From Ilex aquifolium (taxonomy: Eukaryota > Streptophyta > Magnoliopsida > Aquifoliales > Aquifoliaceae), in assembly GCA_951799425.1 (NCBI GenBank), contig OX637393.1, positions 34,587,244 to 34,651,243 on the forward strand: 64,000 nucleotides of DNA, read 5' to 3'. The position numbers and the translations under genes are program-made. The stretch's first letter is position 1; each line of letters begins with the position of its first letter. The notes under the pieces are model-generated. The model saw only the letters and a program-made list of their open reading frames with translations. It was not told where the DNA came from and made no database searches. Shown in pieces: positions 47,301 to 58,369 of this stretch.

Positions 47301-48500
47301 AAATTGTGACTAAGACCGAGAATATAATAAACATCTGAAATAGCATTCAAAGACCCATCTTTTAACTTGATAGAAATTTTATATTTTTCCTTTATGGGGA
47401 TGGTTGAAGCATTCCCAAATTTAATGTATTATTGAACAAATGCATTCATCAAATACAGTGAACATCTCCATATAACCACACATGTGATTACTGCAGTCTG
47501 AATCCAGATACCACTTATTCTTTTGAACATCATTCACTGCACTATCCACCAAAAACAAAGTCTCTGATATTATCATTGCCCTCTACAATTTTAGCATGAT
47601 AATTCTTATTATCGAGTCTCCTTAATTTGTAGCAGTCCTTTTTATAGTGCCATAATTTTTCACAATAGTAGAACTTTACCTTGGATTTATCACATTGTTC
47701 ACCCTAATTATTACCTTTGTATTTTTCTCCACCATATCTGTTTTGCCACATACATTGGTTATTTGAATACTGATACTTCTGATTTGATTGAGATTTATTG
47801 TGGGACTCATAATTCTCTTTCTTGAAATTTGCCCGAGTCTACAAGGCTTCTTCTCCTAAAATCTCAGTCTTTTCTTTCAATCTTTGTTCATGGGCTTGCA
47901 AAGAACCCATCAACTTATCAACTGTCAGGAAATCAAGATCCTTTGACTCCATGATAGCTGTGACAACATACTCGAACCTCATTGATAAGGTCTAAAGAAT
48001 TTTCTCCATAACTTGGAGATCCTTCACATCCTTGCAGTTGACTCTCATCTGATTGACAATAACCAACGTCTGCGAGTAATAATTAGATATACTCTTTGAT
48101 TTTTCCATATAAAGAAGTTCAAATTGTCTGTGTAGGGTTTGCAACAGAACCTTTTTCACCTTGTCTTGTCCAATATAACAATTAATCAAGACATCCCATG
48201 TAGCCTTTGCCGTCGAAACATGAGTAATCTTGTCATAAATTGACGAATCAATTGCTCCATAAATATACATCAATGTTCTATTGTTTTTCTTTCGTTTACT
48301 TCTCAATTCATCCTTTTGGGCTTTTGTGTAAGTTAATAGATCTCCGGAATCTGTGGACCCGTTTGTCACAATATCTGAAAAAACCATGACCTTAAAAAAC
48401 AACTCCATTTGTATTTTGCAATATTGAAAATTTGACCTCCCGTCAAATTTTTCATCCAGGCATTGAACAAACTTATTCCTATTTGTCATCTCGATAATTG
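44350..48500 (-). pseudogene. Ty1/copia element 2 gag-pol, degenerate
   Basis: From high to low coordinate: UBN2-type gag (48500-47992); a zinc knuckle damaged at the first Cys (YYCEKLWHYKKDC, about 47640-47690); protease with YLDSDCSNHM (about 47500; the catalytic DSG is DSD); pre-integrase (47350-47123); integrase (47000-46500) with its C-terminal zone (46450-46139); RT start (46092-45886); the RT block with MDVKSAFLNGDLEEEVYVEQ (45797-45582); the YVDDLIFTG catalytic block (45532-45296); and RNase H (45289-44350). Stops and frame changes separate the blocks. RNase H contains a 206-bp tandem duplication. Not functional. Confidence 0.9.
44561..44972 (-). repeat. 206-bp tandem duplication inside copia RNase H
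   Basis: Two adjacent copies start at 44561 and 44767 (tctttgaaggaatttt...). Each encodes an SSK(R/K)HQVV..TLEAEY-type RNase H segment. They differ by about 10-15 substitutions. Confidence 0.9.
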
Positions 48501-48514
48501 GCTCTGATACCAGA

Positions 48515-50073
48515 TATAAGATCTCAAAATAATCAAGCACTCAAAATGATCTCACACAAACAATTAATCAAAAGAAAATAAAGCAAGAAAGAATGAAGGA
48601 AAATTTTCATCTACACCCCCTCTAAATAGGTCTATCTTTAACGATACCCCTTGTCTTTTCTGAAATTTCACTGCACTTCCTTCTAATTTATATGTCCTCT
48701 TCACCTAGACCCCCTACCGTAACCACCTGGTACTGACCATCAGAAAAGTGTTGATGTCATACCAAAATTTTTATTAAATGCCAATTTTACCTTTCTTATT
48801 CCCCATGAAACCCTTGTTTCACCCTCTTTCTCTCTCTCTCTCATGCGTCAACAACCCAATCACCTAGCTGCAAAAACAACGTGGCAATGAACCCAAGCCA
48901 CTGGTCCTAGCATGAATCGGTGAAGAATGATACAAAAAATCCACATAAAAAATATAGTGGTATGAATCGGTGACACAGTAAAAAAAAAAATTTAAAAATT
49001 TAAAAAAAATTCAGTGATATCGTACGCTTAAACATAATACAAGGAAAAAATTTAAAATAATTTTTTAAAAAAAAAATTAAAAAAAACCGGTGACATCGTA
49101 CGCCTAAACATAATACAAGAAAAAAATAGTTTTTTTTTTTAAAAAAAAATTTAAAAAAACCGTTGACATCGTACGCTTAAACATAATACAAGAAAAAAAA
49201 ATCAAAACAAGTTTTTTAGAAAAAAAATTAAAAAAAAAAACCGGTGACATCGTACTCTTAAACATGATACAAAGAAAAAATTCAAAATAAATTTTTTATA
49301 TGTAAACTCTACAGAGAAGGGTATTTGTGTCATTTTTCTTGCTTGTACCATTGGTGGATTTATACCAGCAAATAATACCACCTGGTAAGTGGTATTCATT
49401 AAAGTCATGTACAAGGGATAAAAGTTATTGTACAAAACGGGTCGGTATTGTAACCCGAAAAATAGTACTGCACATAAAATGACAACCAAACAAGGTAATA
49501 AGTGGGCCCGATGTACTATTTACTCTATCCCACTTACTAATATCTCATATATCGGCAAACAAACATGTTCATACTTATAGGAAATAGGAATATGTATTTA
49601 TATATAGTTTAATGAAAAATAATTGGTGAATATGTAAATCTTTATAAAATTCATGGGTAAAATGGTAAAACGTGTGTTTCCATCACGTCTGTTAGCCGAC
49701 CAACACTGACAGGGAAGGTCAATGAAATTTCAGAAAAGGTAAGGGGTGTCGTTGAAGATAGGCCTATTTAGAGAGGGTGTAAATGAAATTTTCTCAAAAA
49801 TAAATTATGAAATTGACGAACACGTCAATGCTCAACGTCAAAACAAATGAATTCTCTCATCATAGCTTCTACGGAAGGTTTTTTTGCCATTACAATAATA
49901 AAGATCAAAAAACAAATTAACTTCTAATCATAAACTAATAACTAGTGTTTTAAACTCAAACAAATTGAAATACCATTTTGAGTTATAATCTATGTGGACA
50001 AAATCTCCTAAACTAACTAGAAATCTAATATTAAAAGATAACTATTTAATAAGAGTTTGATCAAACTCCAACA
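48515..50073 (-). repeat. 5' LTR of copia 2, interrupted by a MITE
   Basis: LTR parts are 48515-48598 and 49796-50073. It preserves the uninterrupted ttacaataataaagatc site where the sister LTR holds the Helitron. Confidence 0.9.
48599..49795. mobile_element. Long-TIR Mutator-like MITE with internal repeats
   Basis: The left end gaaaattttcatctacaccc...ctaaataggtctatctt and right end ...gataggcctatttagagagggtgtaaatg are inverted repeats over about 90 bases. Inside, gacatcgtacgcttaaacat occurs four times (about 49017, 49093, 49165, 49245; spacing 72-80 bp). No clean TSD was identified. No coding capacity. Confidence 0.75.
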
Positions 50074-50078
50074 AACAA

Positions 50079-50880
50079 TCACAGAGACGATGATGCTCAG
50101 CAAATGTGATGATTCCCAGGTGTTCATATATTGGACAACACGGTTCACTGTTTTTTTTGTATAGTTACTAGTTCACTTAAGCACTCGAATCTATCCTTTT
50201 CTTTTTGGCCCCTTTGGTTTCACTATGCACATACCCCAGTAACACCATGGGCAAGACACAGGCAGTGAAATCCACTGCAAAGCACAATTGGACCCCCACC
50301 GCAAACCCCAATTAAATCCCACCGCAAAACGCAACAGCCACCCCAACGGAGACGACCGCAACACCGTCAAACAAACTTCGTAGGGATTCGATTACAGAGA
50401 GAACACCGACTAGGTAGTGATGCATTCAGAGAATGACCTAAAAGAACGTCTAAATATACTTTTGACTAATTTTTGCTCAAAACGTTTACATGATCTATAC
50501 TATATAATAAAATTAGAGTCTTTTTTTTATTTTGTAAAAAAAAAATTGGGACTTTATTTAATTATGGCCCTAAAGGGATCGCTTCGATAGCCTTCCGCTC
50601 TAGCCGGCCATGTCCATACGTACCTAGTGAAGTCTTAAACGCTCGGGTCGGGACACATCAAAGTAGTCTCAAACTCATAAACTGGTTTTAACTGAGATTT
50701 TACTGACGAAATAAAGTAAATCTTGAGCCTTTGACTATTTATTCCCCTACCTACCTATCCTAAAATGTCTCTCAGTCAGTCAGAGAAGTTATAGGCAATG
50801 TGGGAAATTTCTCATGCAAAACTCTATTGACTAGGTAAACAAAATGCATATAGAATGCAAAAAAAAAATACAGAAACATA
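50079..50880. other. Spacer upstream of the tetraspanin gene
   Basis: No gene or repeat recognised. The stretch 50270-50350 has several ccaccgcaaa.cccaa units. The promoter of the tetraspanin gene must lie in this spacer, but I see no definite TATA box. Confidence 0.4.
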
Positions 50881-50975
50881 CAACAATTTAAACTACTTGA
50901 TAATCTATAACCGAATGGAGATAATAAAACTAATCTTCACAGTGTTCTTCTACTTCTCTTCTATCTTCTTTAGAC

Positions 50976-53209
50976 ATGGCTGAAAATCCAGCTCCCATAG
51001 AAACAGTGTCAGTCACAGTTACTGAAGAACAGTGTATATCTAAAGAAGAAAACCCTGAGCCTGCAATGACCAGAGCTAAAGCAATTCCGATGAATCGTAT
51101 CATACTTCCATTAACCATTTTCTCTCTTCTTCTCTCTCTTCCAGTTCTTTCCTCAGTGGTATGGCTACTATACAATGGTCAATACGATTGTGAAGACCTC
51201 CTGAGATTGCCAAAGCTACAAGTTGGCATTGTCATTGGCCTGATCTTCCTCTTTGTTGTCAGTAATGTTGTAGTCTACCTGAGATCTCGATTTCCAGTCC
51301 CGGGACTTCTCTTGGTTATGGTACCACTGATAGTGATGCTTATCGTAGGTCTTGCCCTTGTTGGAGCTTACAAGATGGAGTCTGAGACCATACCAGGTTC
51401 ACCTATGTGGCTCAAAATGAAGGTGCTTGACAACAACAACAATTGGAACAACATCAAATCTTGCATATATGACACAAGAACATGTGAAGATTTGATCTCC
51501 AGATCGTATACAGTCAAGGCTTACGATTTCACGACGAGTAAATTGTCCTCCATTGAGGTAACATCATGCACATAATTGTTTAATTTCCTGTTTTATAATT
51601 TATTAGATTGACTTACTTGAGATGCTAAGTGAGATAATCTTTAATCAGCAATGCTATAGGGACCTAGTTAATTTGGCACATGTGGGATGAATTGTGGTGT
51701 AAATCCCAAGAAACTTAAGATGAAGAAGAAAAACTCAGTTCTCTTAATCCAGAGTAGGGTTGACCATTCTACACAAGACCCATGAGTACTATACAAAATC
51801 GACACAGAATGAACGCATTTGAGTTTAGCTTTAGTGAATTTGGACTGTAAAAGAGTAGACTCGTTAAATCCGTCAAGTATATGGATTGACATAAATCCGG
51901 TTAAATATGACACGAACCCAACTAAATATGTTAAAACACAACTTATACACGACATGAAATTGACACGATATGATTTGAATACGATATGACTTGAATACGA
52001 ATCCAATTACACATGATTTTTAATGGATTGGGTATGACTTGAATAAATTTTGGTACAATTCGGCCTATTAACAGCTCTAATCCAGAGGCATGAGTGCAGA
52101 GATAGATTGCCTTCAGAAATAACCTCAGGGTTGGCGGTTTCAACCCCCACCATAGGCATAGGGGTAACCTTATGGGGATTTCCTCGAACTTGTCTCTGGT
52201 ACGTGTGTTTGGGCGCATGTGCGCACCCAAGATTTGTCCATCTTAACTATGGATCAGGTTTTCTTGTCATCAAATAATTTGATACTACGTTAATTAGCCA
52301 TGCTTATGAAACAATGGGTTCGGGTTTTCCTAACAAATTAACCAAGTGACCTCCCATTGCGATGTTTAACCATGTGATTGGTTGTGTATATATGTATATC
52401 AGGAAGTGATTAATTTCTTGCATATACAATTAAACTTTGTTAAGAGTTTCTAATACCAATCATAAAATTAAATGTGTATTAGGGGACGAACATTGATGAA
52501 TCACATGTTCGGGTAACATAAATAATCTCTCTCCGAGTAGAGTTGAGATTGTTTATCTCTAACCTTCTCTAGACCCCAATGATGCGAGGCTGTGCAATAG
52601 CCTGTCCATCTGCACTAAATTCATCGTTATTTCATAGAGATGAAGTTTAAGTAAAATATAGCAGATTTCATCGTGAATGTAAGTCCAAACATAGTTACAC
52701 GATGAAGGTTGTGAGGCCTGCAATGCGGCCACATCAACACAATTCAATTTTGCGTGAACTGAAAACCTAAAAGTTGCAAGGATGATGAGGCCGTTTCTTG
52801 GCTACAAAATTCTTATCGTACGACTATGTTTGCATGCAATGCTTACAATCTATACATCATTAATTACTTATGCATATATAAATGTTTTCTCGTTTGCTAC
52901 TGTTTTTTTCAGTCTGGGTGTTGCAAACCACCCTCAAACTGTGAAATGGAGTATGTGAACGCCACATTTTGGATAAAAGGAGAATCAGTGGACTATGGCT
53001 CGAATCCATATGACAGTGACTGCGATTTGTGGCAAAACAAAGAAACAGCATTATGCTACGACTGCCATGCTTGTAAAGAAGGGTTTCTAAGAACACTGCT
53101 AGGCAAATGGGTGAAGCTCGGGGTTTTCCTAGTTCTTATGTCGTTGTTGCTCATAATTTCGCACCTCTTGCTATTCGTCGCAACAATGTGGGAACAGTAT
53201 GGAGGATAG
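50976..53209 (+). CDS. Tetraspanin family protein (2 exons)
   Basis: Four-pass membrane protein of the plant tetraspanin family, which organises plasma-membrane microdomains. Exon 1 is 50976-51557 (194 codons) and exon 2 is 52913-53209 (98 codons plus stop). The intron runs gtaaca...ttttttcag in phase 0. The protein is 292 residues. Membrane segments are near residues 41-66, 81-102, 108-132 and 261-286. The large extracellular loop (133-260) carries GCCKPP at 196-201, the plant tetraspanin signature, plus Cys163, 170, 204, 231, 242, 245 and 248 and a possible N-glycosylation site, NAT, at 210. The start has a good context (gacATGG). The N-terminus before the first helix is about 40 residues, longer than usual and acidic; Met31 would give a more typical length. 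No breaks seen. Member number within the family not assigned. Confidence 0.93.
51558..52912 (+). other. Tetraspanin intron with a degenerate repeat
   Basis: The 1355-bp intron contains a stretch rich in gacac(g)a / aatacga motifs (about 51890-52070), the kind found in a common class of plant MITE. A similar stretch is at 53880-54005. No gene inside. Confidence 0.6.
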
Positions 53210-53508
53210 AAGATTTGGGAGGGCTTTAATTCATATTTCAGCTTCTTGTTGGTCTCTTTTTCATTCGTTCAAACTTCAAAATTGTACATACTCAATGATT
53301 CTTGATTTGTTCTGTTGGCATCTTTAATAAGCATGATTGATTTAATAGCGATGGTCTTTTTTTTGGTATATGAACATCAACTATAACATTCGGGGTTGGC
53401 CACGTTGTGCTATCAATGATAGAACCTAGAATACGATCAATGTTATATGGGTCGGTGGTACCCAAGTTCTTCATGTTGCTCCATAATAAATCGTTACATT
53501 TTCACTAA

Positions 53509-54145
53509 TGTTCCGTTTGATACGATGAAAAAGTGGAAGGATAGAAAGTTGGAAGGATGGAAAGTGGGAGGGATAAATAAAGGGAAATGCTAGGTAAGTA
53601 AGGAAAGTAGGAAGGATAGAAAAGTAAATGGATTAACTTTCCTTCCAACTCACCAAAATCAATCCCTCCAAAATCGGAAGGAAAGTGGATGGAAAGTTAA
53701 TTATTTGTGTTGCGATGTATCTTATTTGTCTATATATCTTTTAATATATACATATATTATATATACATTAATTTCATATAAAAATACAATGATAAAATAT
53801 GTATTTATATATATATATTTTTTTTAAAAATTAAAAATCAAAAAATTAAAAAAATTAAAAATTAATAATAATAAACAGGTCAACTCGCAACTCGACACGA
53901 CACAATTAATTAAATGAGGTCTGTTAGATTTTACTAATGTTCGACATCAATCCGTAATGACTCAATACGAATCTGACACGATACGACTCGATTGTCACCC
54001 CTAATCAAAAAAAAAATTAGTAATTTTAATTTTCCATCCATCCAACCAAACACAAAGGAAGGAAAGTGTATCATTCCTACTTTCCTTCCTTAAAGGATAG
54101 AAAATGTATCCTTCCTACTTTTCATCTTTCCAACTAAACGGAGCA
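53509..54145. mobile_element. PIF/Harbinger-like MITE (TSD taa)
   Basis: The ends tgttccgtttgatacgatg and ttccaactaaacggagca are inverted, with matching ggaagga / tccttcc blocks further in. Flanks are taa on both sides (53506-53508, 54146-54148). It contains the gacacg-type stretch, possibly a nested repeat. It lies about 300 bp downstream of the tetraspanin stop codon. Confidence 0.7.
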
Positions 54146-54475
54146 TAAGTGATAATTGAGATAATATGATAAGTTGCTGCTATTATCAGCAGTAAAATGA
54201 TTGGGATCCTCTTGATTTGAAGATCCCTCCCCCCCTCCCCCCTTTTTTGTGTTGATCTTTTCTACAGTGACATGTGGAACTTGATACGCAGATATCGTTT
54301 TTACTGATAATAAGTGACATTTTTGTCAAGTTTTTAATAAAACAAAAATTTGCACAAAATCATTTTTGCACTAAGGTGAGAATCATTGTAAATTTTAAGG
54401 CTGAAAGTATACTTAACCCAAAAAAAAAAAAAAAAATTGCGGCCGATACTTGTTAGAATAATCAGGGTGAAAAAA

Positions 54476-54830
54476 GGGTAAATTACACTTGGATTTCCTA
54501 AATTATGGACTTGATTTCACTTTGTTCCTTAAACTATTGAATCTTTAATATTGTCTTCTCAACTACTCAAATTATTTTACATTGTCTCAATCACAAAACG
54601 TCTGCTGCCTTTTTGGATGGACATTACTGACATGTCGGACAAAGGGAGAAAAATTAGGTAGTTCATAGGATAAAATAAAACAACTTTCCATTTAACATAT
54701 AATGGATGATAATAATTGGGGTGAAGTAAAACTAATCCCATAGTTGAGGGTGTAATGTAAAAAACATGATAGCTGAGGGGACAATATGAAAAAGGTAACA
54801 TAATTGAGAGGGTTAACGTGTAATTTGTCC
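54476..54830. mobile_element. Mutator-like MITE (355 bp)
   Basis: The ends gggtaaattacac and gtgtaatttgtcc are inverted repeats, with further pairing inward (attatgg / cataattg). The flanks are A-rich on both sides, so the TSD is uncertain. The same terminal motif family as 2464-3452. Confidence 0.65.
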
Positions 54831-55687
54831 AAAAAAATAAAAAAGAACTCAAACACGCTATTTGAAAAGAATTTAAATTCTATCTGACTTACCCGAAAAC
54901 GAAGAGGTTTCCAATCAGCCAATAGATGATAGACACGTCATCGAAATATGGTAAAAGTGAGAAATACATGTGTGACATTCATACCAACTTTAATTAGAAT
55001 TTTAAGTGGGTCCCAATTTGCATTAGTTTTGGGTTACTTCGGTGTGGTTAGGGTTACACCTATAAATTCGAAAGGGGTTGTCATTGTTGGCTCCTCATTC
55101 TCCGGCAATCTTCTCCGGTTGCAATAATCTTCTACGAATTCCCTCTGCAACAGATTTTACTGTACTTGTTCTTTTGACCACACATTGCACAATTTAAAAG
55201 ATTTACCTTCGCATTGACACATTTCTTCTTTTAGCAATCTAGTCCAGAATTATCCATTGAATGACAAACTTTAAAGAAATTTATTACAAGAATAATCGAT
55301 TAGCAGGATTTGATGACTCAAAGATCTTAGAATACATATTTGATTGGGCATAGTCAGGGAAGTTAGGGGTTTTATAGAGACATTGGCTGTAAAATTGACA
55401 ATAGGAAAATGAAGTTAACTCTTCAATTTTGGTCTTAAATCAAAGTAACTACATAAAAATTACTTTCACATCTTCCTGAAAGAAGAATTTAGTTCGATTT
55501 GCAGTGAAGAAAATTTGGGCGGATATGTGGACAATTAAGTTTGGTAGTGGAAGAGTGCCAGTGCCGGAGAATATGAAGTGTTGTCCCTTTTTTGGTGGAA
55601 CTGTTTACACTCAAAAATAGTAAGATTTGAGGGTGACACGTGGAACGAATCCAACGATCAAAAGGGAGTCTGTGAGAGTGCACAATC
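54831..55687. other. Spacer without recognised gene
   Basis: The stretch 55050-55180 has a tataaattcg box followed by a pyrimidine-rich ctcctcattctccgg zone, like an LTR promoter or a 5' UTR, but no coding sequence follows. Confidence 0.3.
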
Positions 55688-55695
55688 GATAGGAT

Positions 55696-56481
55696 CAGGG
55701 GCGGAGCCACTCTTGGGCTAGGGTGGGCACATGCCCCCCCTCAATTTTTTTTTGCTTGATATTAGGTATGTATTTTTTGAAATAAAATTTAGATATATTT
55801 AATTGTGCCCACCTTAATATTGTGTTCTTTTTATATCGATTTGAATAGACTCCTACCTAAATGATTGTTAACTTTTTAAACAATGTTATTGAAACCTAAT
55901 TTAAGGACTTAATACATTACGATATTAAGTATAATAGTGAGTTTTAATATTTAATAAACTTTACTATCTATCTAATGGTTACAAACCATTGGGTCTCCAT
56001 CAATTAAATCTCAAATTAGGTGCAACTAATATTATTGTTAACTTTTAGACATGTTTCAGACATGTTCGAATATGTTTTGAAATATTGATGTTATTTTATA
56101 ATTTTTTAAAATTGTAGGGTTATTTCATTATAAAAATGTATGCCGTTTTGTAGTAAACTATAGGATCATAAATCAAATATTGTTACCGCGATTTTATATA
56201 TACAAAAAATATTGTTGATAAAATTAATTTGTAACTCTTTCAAATAAAAAAATATATTATGGTCAATTGTAAGTGATAATAATTAGTCGCATTCTCGATA
56301 AAAAAAATTTAATTATTATTTTTTTGTTCATGTTATGTATATCGATTTTTAATTTTCTATGTTTAAAAAGTATCAAATATAATTTCAATAAATATAAATT
56401 TATGAACTTTTACGGTCTATTAAAAAAAATTAAAATATGCTAGTGTGCCCACCCTAAAAAATTTTCCTAGCTCCGCCGTTG
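55696..56481. mobile_element. hAT (Tip100-like) element with perfect 8-bp TSD
   Basis: The left end caggggcggagccac and right end ctagctccgccgttg are imperfect inverted repeats. The flank gataggat is exact on both sides (55688-55695 and 56482-56489). 786 bp, AT-rich, no transposase. The perfect duplication suggests it is younger than the similar copies at 13701 and 25584. Confidence 0.93.
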
Positions 56482-56489
56482 GATAGGAT

Positions 56490-57138
56490 GGTTAGAGGAA
56501 TATGACTCTTGCAATCCTGATAAATGAGAAAACGTGACATCATGAGCCGTCAGTTAAAAAAAGCTCAGCAAACATTCGTGTGTCTCAAGGGATAATGCCA
56601 TGATCACAAGTAGTGGCCAAAAAAGCTGAATCAACGATTGAGAGCCATCTCTATAAATAGCAGAGGTTAGCCTACTGGAAAGAGATCCCACGATCAACCA
56701 CAAATACTCTCCACAGAGCTAGCCTATCTTTTTACTTAATCCTTACTTCCGAGCAACCTTTACTTTTCTTGTTTTCCTCACTCTGGTGATCTTTTATTGC
56801 TTTCATTTAATGGTAAGTCCAGTATTCGATTCATCCTCTAGATTCAAATTTAATTATTACTTTGCATCCCACTATTTACTTTCAAAAGTATTCACATGTC
56901 TCTGATTGGTGAAATTATTTAAAGTCCTTGAAGCTCCAAGGCATAGAAAGAACCTAGATATAACCTTATGTCTCACTACAATCGCCGGAACAGTCACGAT
57001 TTAGAACCCCACGTCAGTTCGAGTAGGTAAGGTCGTACATGTTTAAATTTGAAATCCACTTGGACTTTGGCACGCCCGCAATCCGAAAATGCATCAAACA
57101 TATTTTTGGGCATGCCTGGTGGGACCATCAGAGTAATA
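56490..57138 (+). repeat. Probable gypsy 5' LTR end and leader
   Basis: A TATA box (ctataaatag, 56650-56659), then a leader leading to ggcatgcctggtgggacc (57110-57127) just before the gag start. Such gcatgcc.ggtgggacc blocks commonly precede gag in plant gypsy elements. No second LTR is identified. Confidence 0.45.
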
Positions 57139-58330
57139 GCATGGCGAACACTCGAGGTAAGGCCAAGATTGGCTCATCTGAAGTGCCTCTAGCGCACGAA
57201 GTTATGGAAGAAAACATGCATGACATTCCCAACCTGCAAGAAGAAAGAGAATTGCGAATCCGACTCAAAGCCAGAGACCTCCATCAAGGCTGTTTCGTAT
57301 GAAGTCTCATAACAAGTCTCCAGTTTTATCCAAGGCTTGGGGGACTTGATCAAAGAAGAATCCACCAGACAAGTAATTGAGTGGATAGCAGACAGTCTAA
57401 GTCATCCAGGGGGTAGGAGACAACCATTGTTTCCCCCTGTGCAGGTGGCTCCAGTCTAAGCACCACAACCAGTGCTTCCTTCGTATGTGTCGCCTCAGAG
57501 GGCATAGAAGGCCAAGAATGGCCTTAGGAGCAACAACAATTCTCTTTTTTAGGAAGAGATGACCCCCAATCCCGAGGTTAGGGGGCAATGAAGGTAACCG
57601 CCGATCGTTATTCCAATGGCACCCCAGGTGATCATGAATAGGGACCAACTGGATGAAATCATTCAAGAACGCGTGGACCCCGTGATGAGAAGACTAATTA
57701 GGCTAACATACCGCAAACTTTATCCCGAATGGGTGGACGGGGACTATGAGTATCCGATGGGGTATAAAGTTCCATTGTTAGCTACATTTTTGGGTGAAGA
57801 TGGTCAGTTGACTGCGGAACACATTTGTCGTTTCACCGTTCAGTGTGGTGAAGCCGGAGCTAACGAATTCCTAAAGCTAAGGCCATTTTCCAATTCCTTG
57901 ATAGGATCGGCCTTCAAGTGTTACATTGATTTGCCGCTCAATTCTGTGTTAGGCTGGCAATAGCTCGAAGACAAATTTCACACTCAATTTTACCGCACTG
58001 AGGCAGTAGTCGCCATGGCCAATTTGGTCAGGTTGTACCAGATGACTAGGGAAACAGCGAGCAATACATTGCGTGGATAAAAAAAGGCTAGGAACCGATG
58101 CAGATTGGTGCTATCCGAGTTGGAGTATCTGTGAATTACGCAGAATGGCTTGGGGTTTGAGCACCAGAAGAAGTTCGAAGGGATGGAGTTCAACGAACTT
58201 TTTGAGCTGGTCAAGCGGGCCACATGATATGAGCATATCCTACGCGAAATGCTGGACCGAAGAAACGCGTCCAAAGGAACATACTATAGAGTTCCCAACA
58301 TTGAGATCTTTGTGGTTAAGTGATTGATCA
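57139..58330 (+). pseudogene. Decayed Ty3/gypsy gag
   Basis: The start MANTRGKA lies at 57139. After an acidic N-terminus and a stop near 57299, the frame resumes at about 57616 with QVIMNRDQLDEIIQERV, then YPEWVDGDYEYPMGYKVP, FLGEDGQLTAEHICRFTVQCGE and FKCYIDLPLNSVLGWQ. After a stop at 57961 come FHTQFYRTEA, then in-frame KKARNRCRLVLSE and QKKFEGMEFNEFFELV, ending near 58320. This order is the Retrotrans_gag core of plant gypsy elements. Several stops and a lost pol show a relic. It abuts the LTR of the Athila-like element. Confidence 0.85.
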
Positions 58331-58369
58331 AAAACAATCCTATTCCTAACCCTTTAACTACTATCCTTC

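Larger units (their letters stand above)
38188..50073 (-). mobile_element. Nested Ty1/copia element 2 (TSD aacaa)
   Basis: The outer ends are tgtaggatct (38188) and aactccaaca (50073), flanked by a perfect duplication, aacaa, at 38183-38187 and 50074-50078. The 3' LTR is split into 38188-38376 and 44131-44311 by a Helitron. The 5' LTR (48515-50073) is split by a MITE at about 48599-49795. Without these insertions the LTRs would be about 370 bp. The primer-binding site tggtatcagagcc (minus strand, 48500-48512) is of initiator-Met type. The polypurine tract (aagggaggc) is at 44312-44325. The coding region lies at 44350-48500. Confidence 0.93.
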
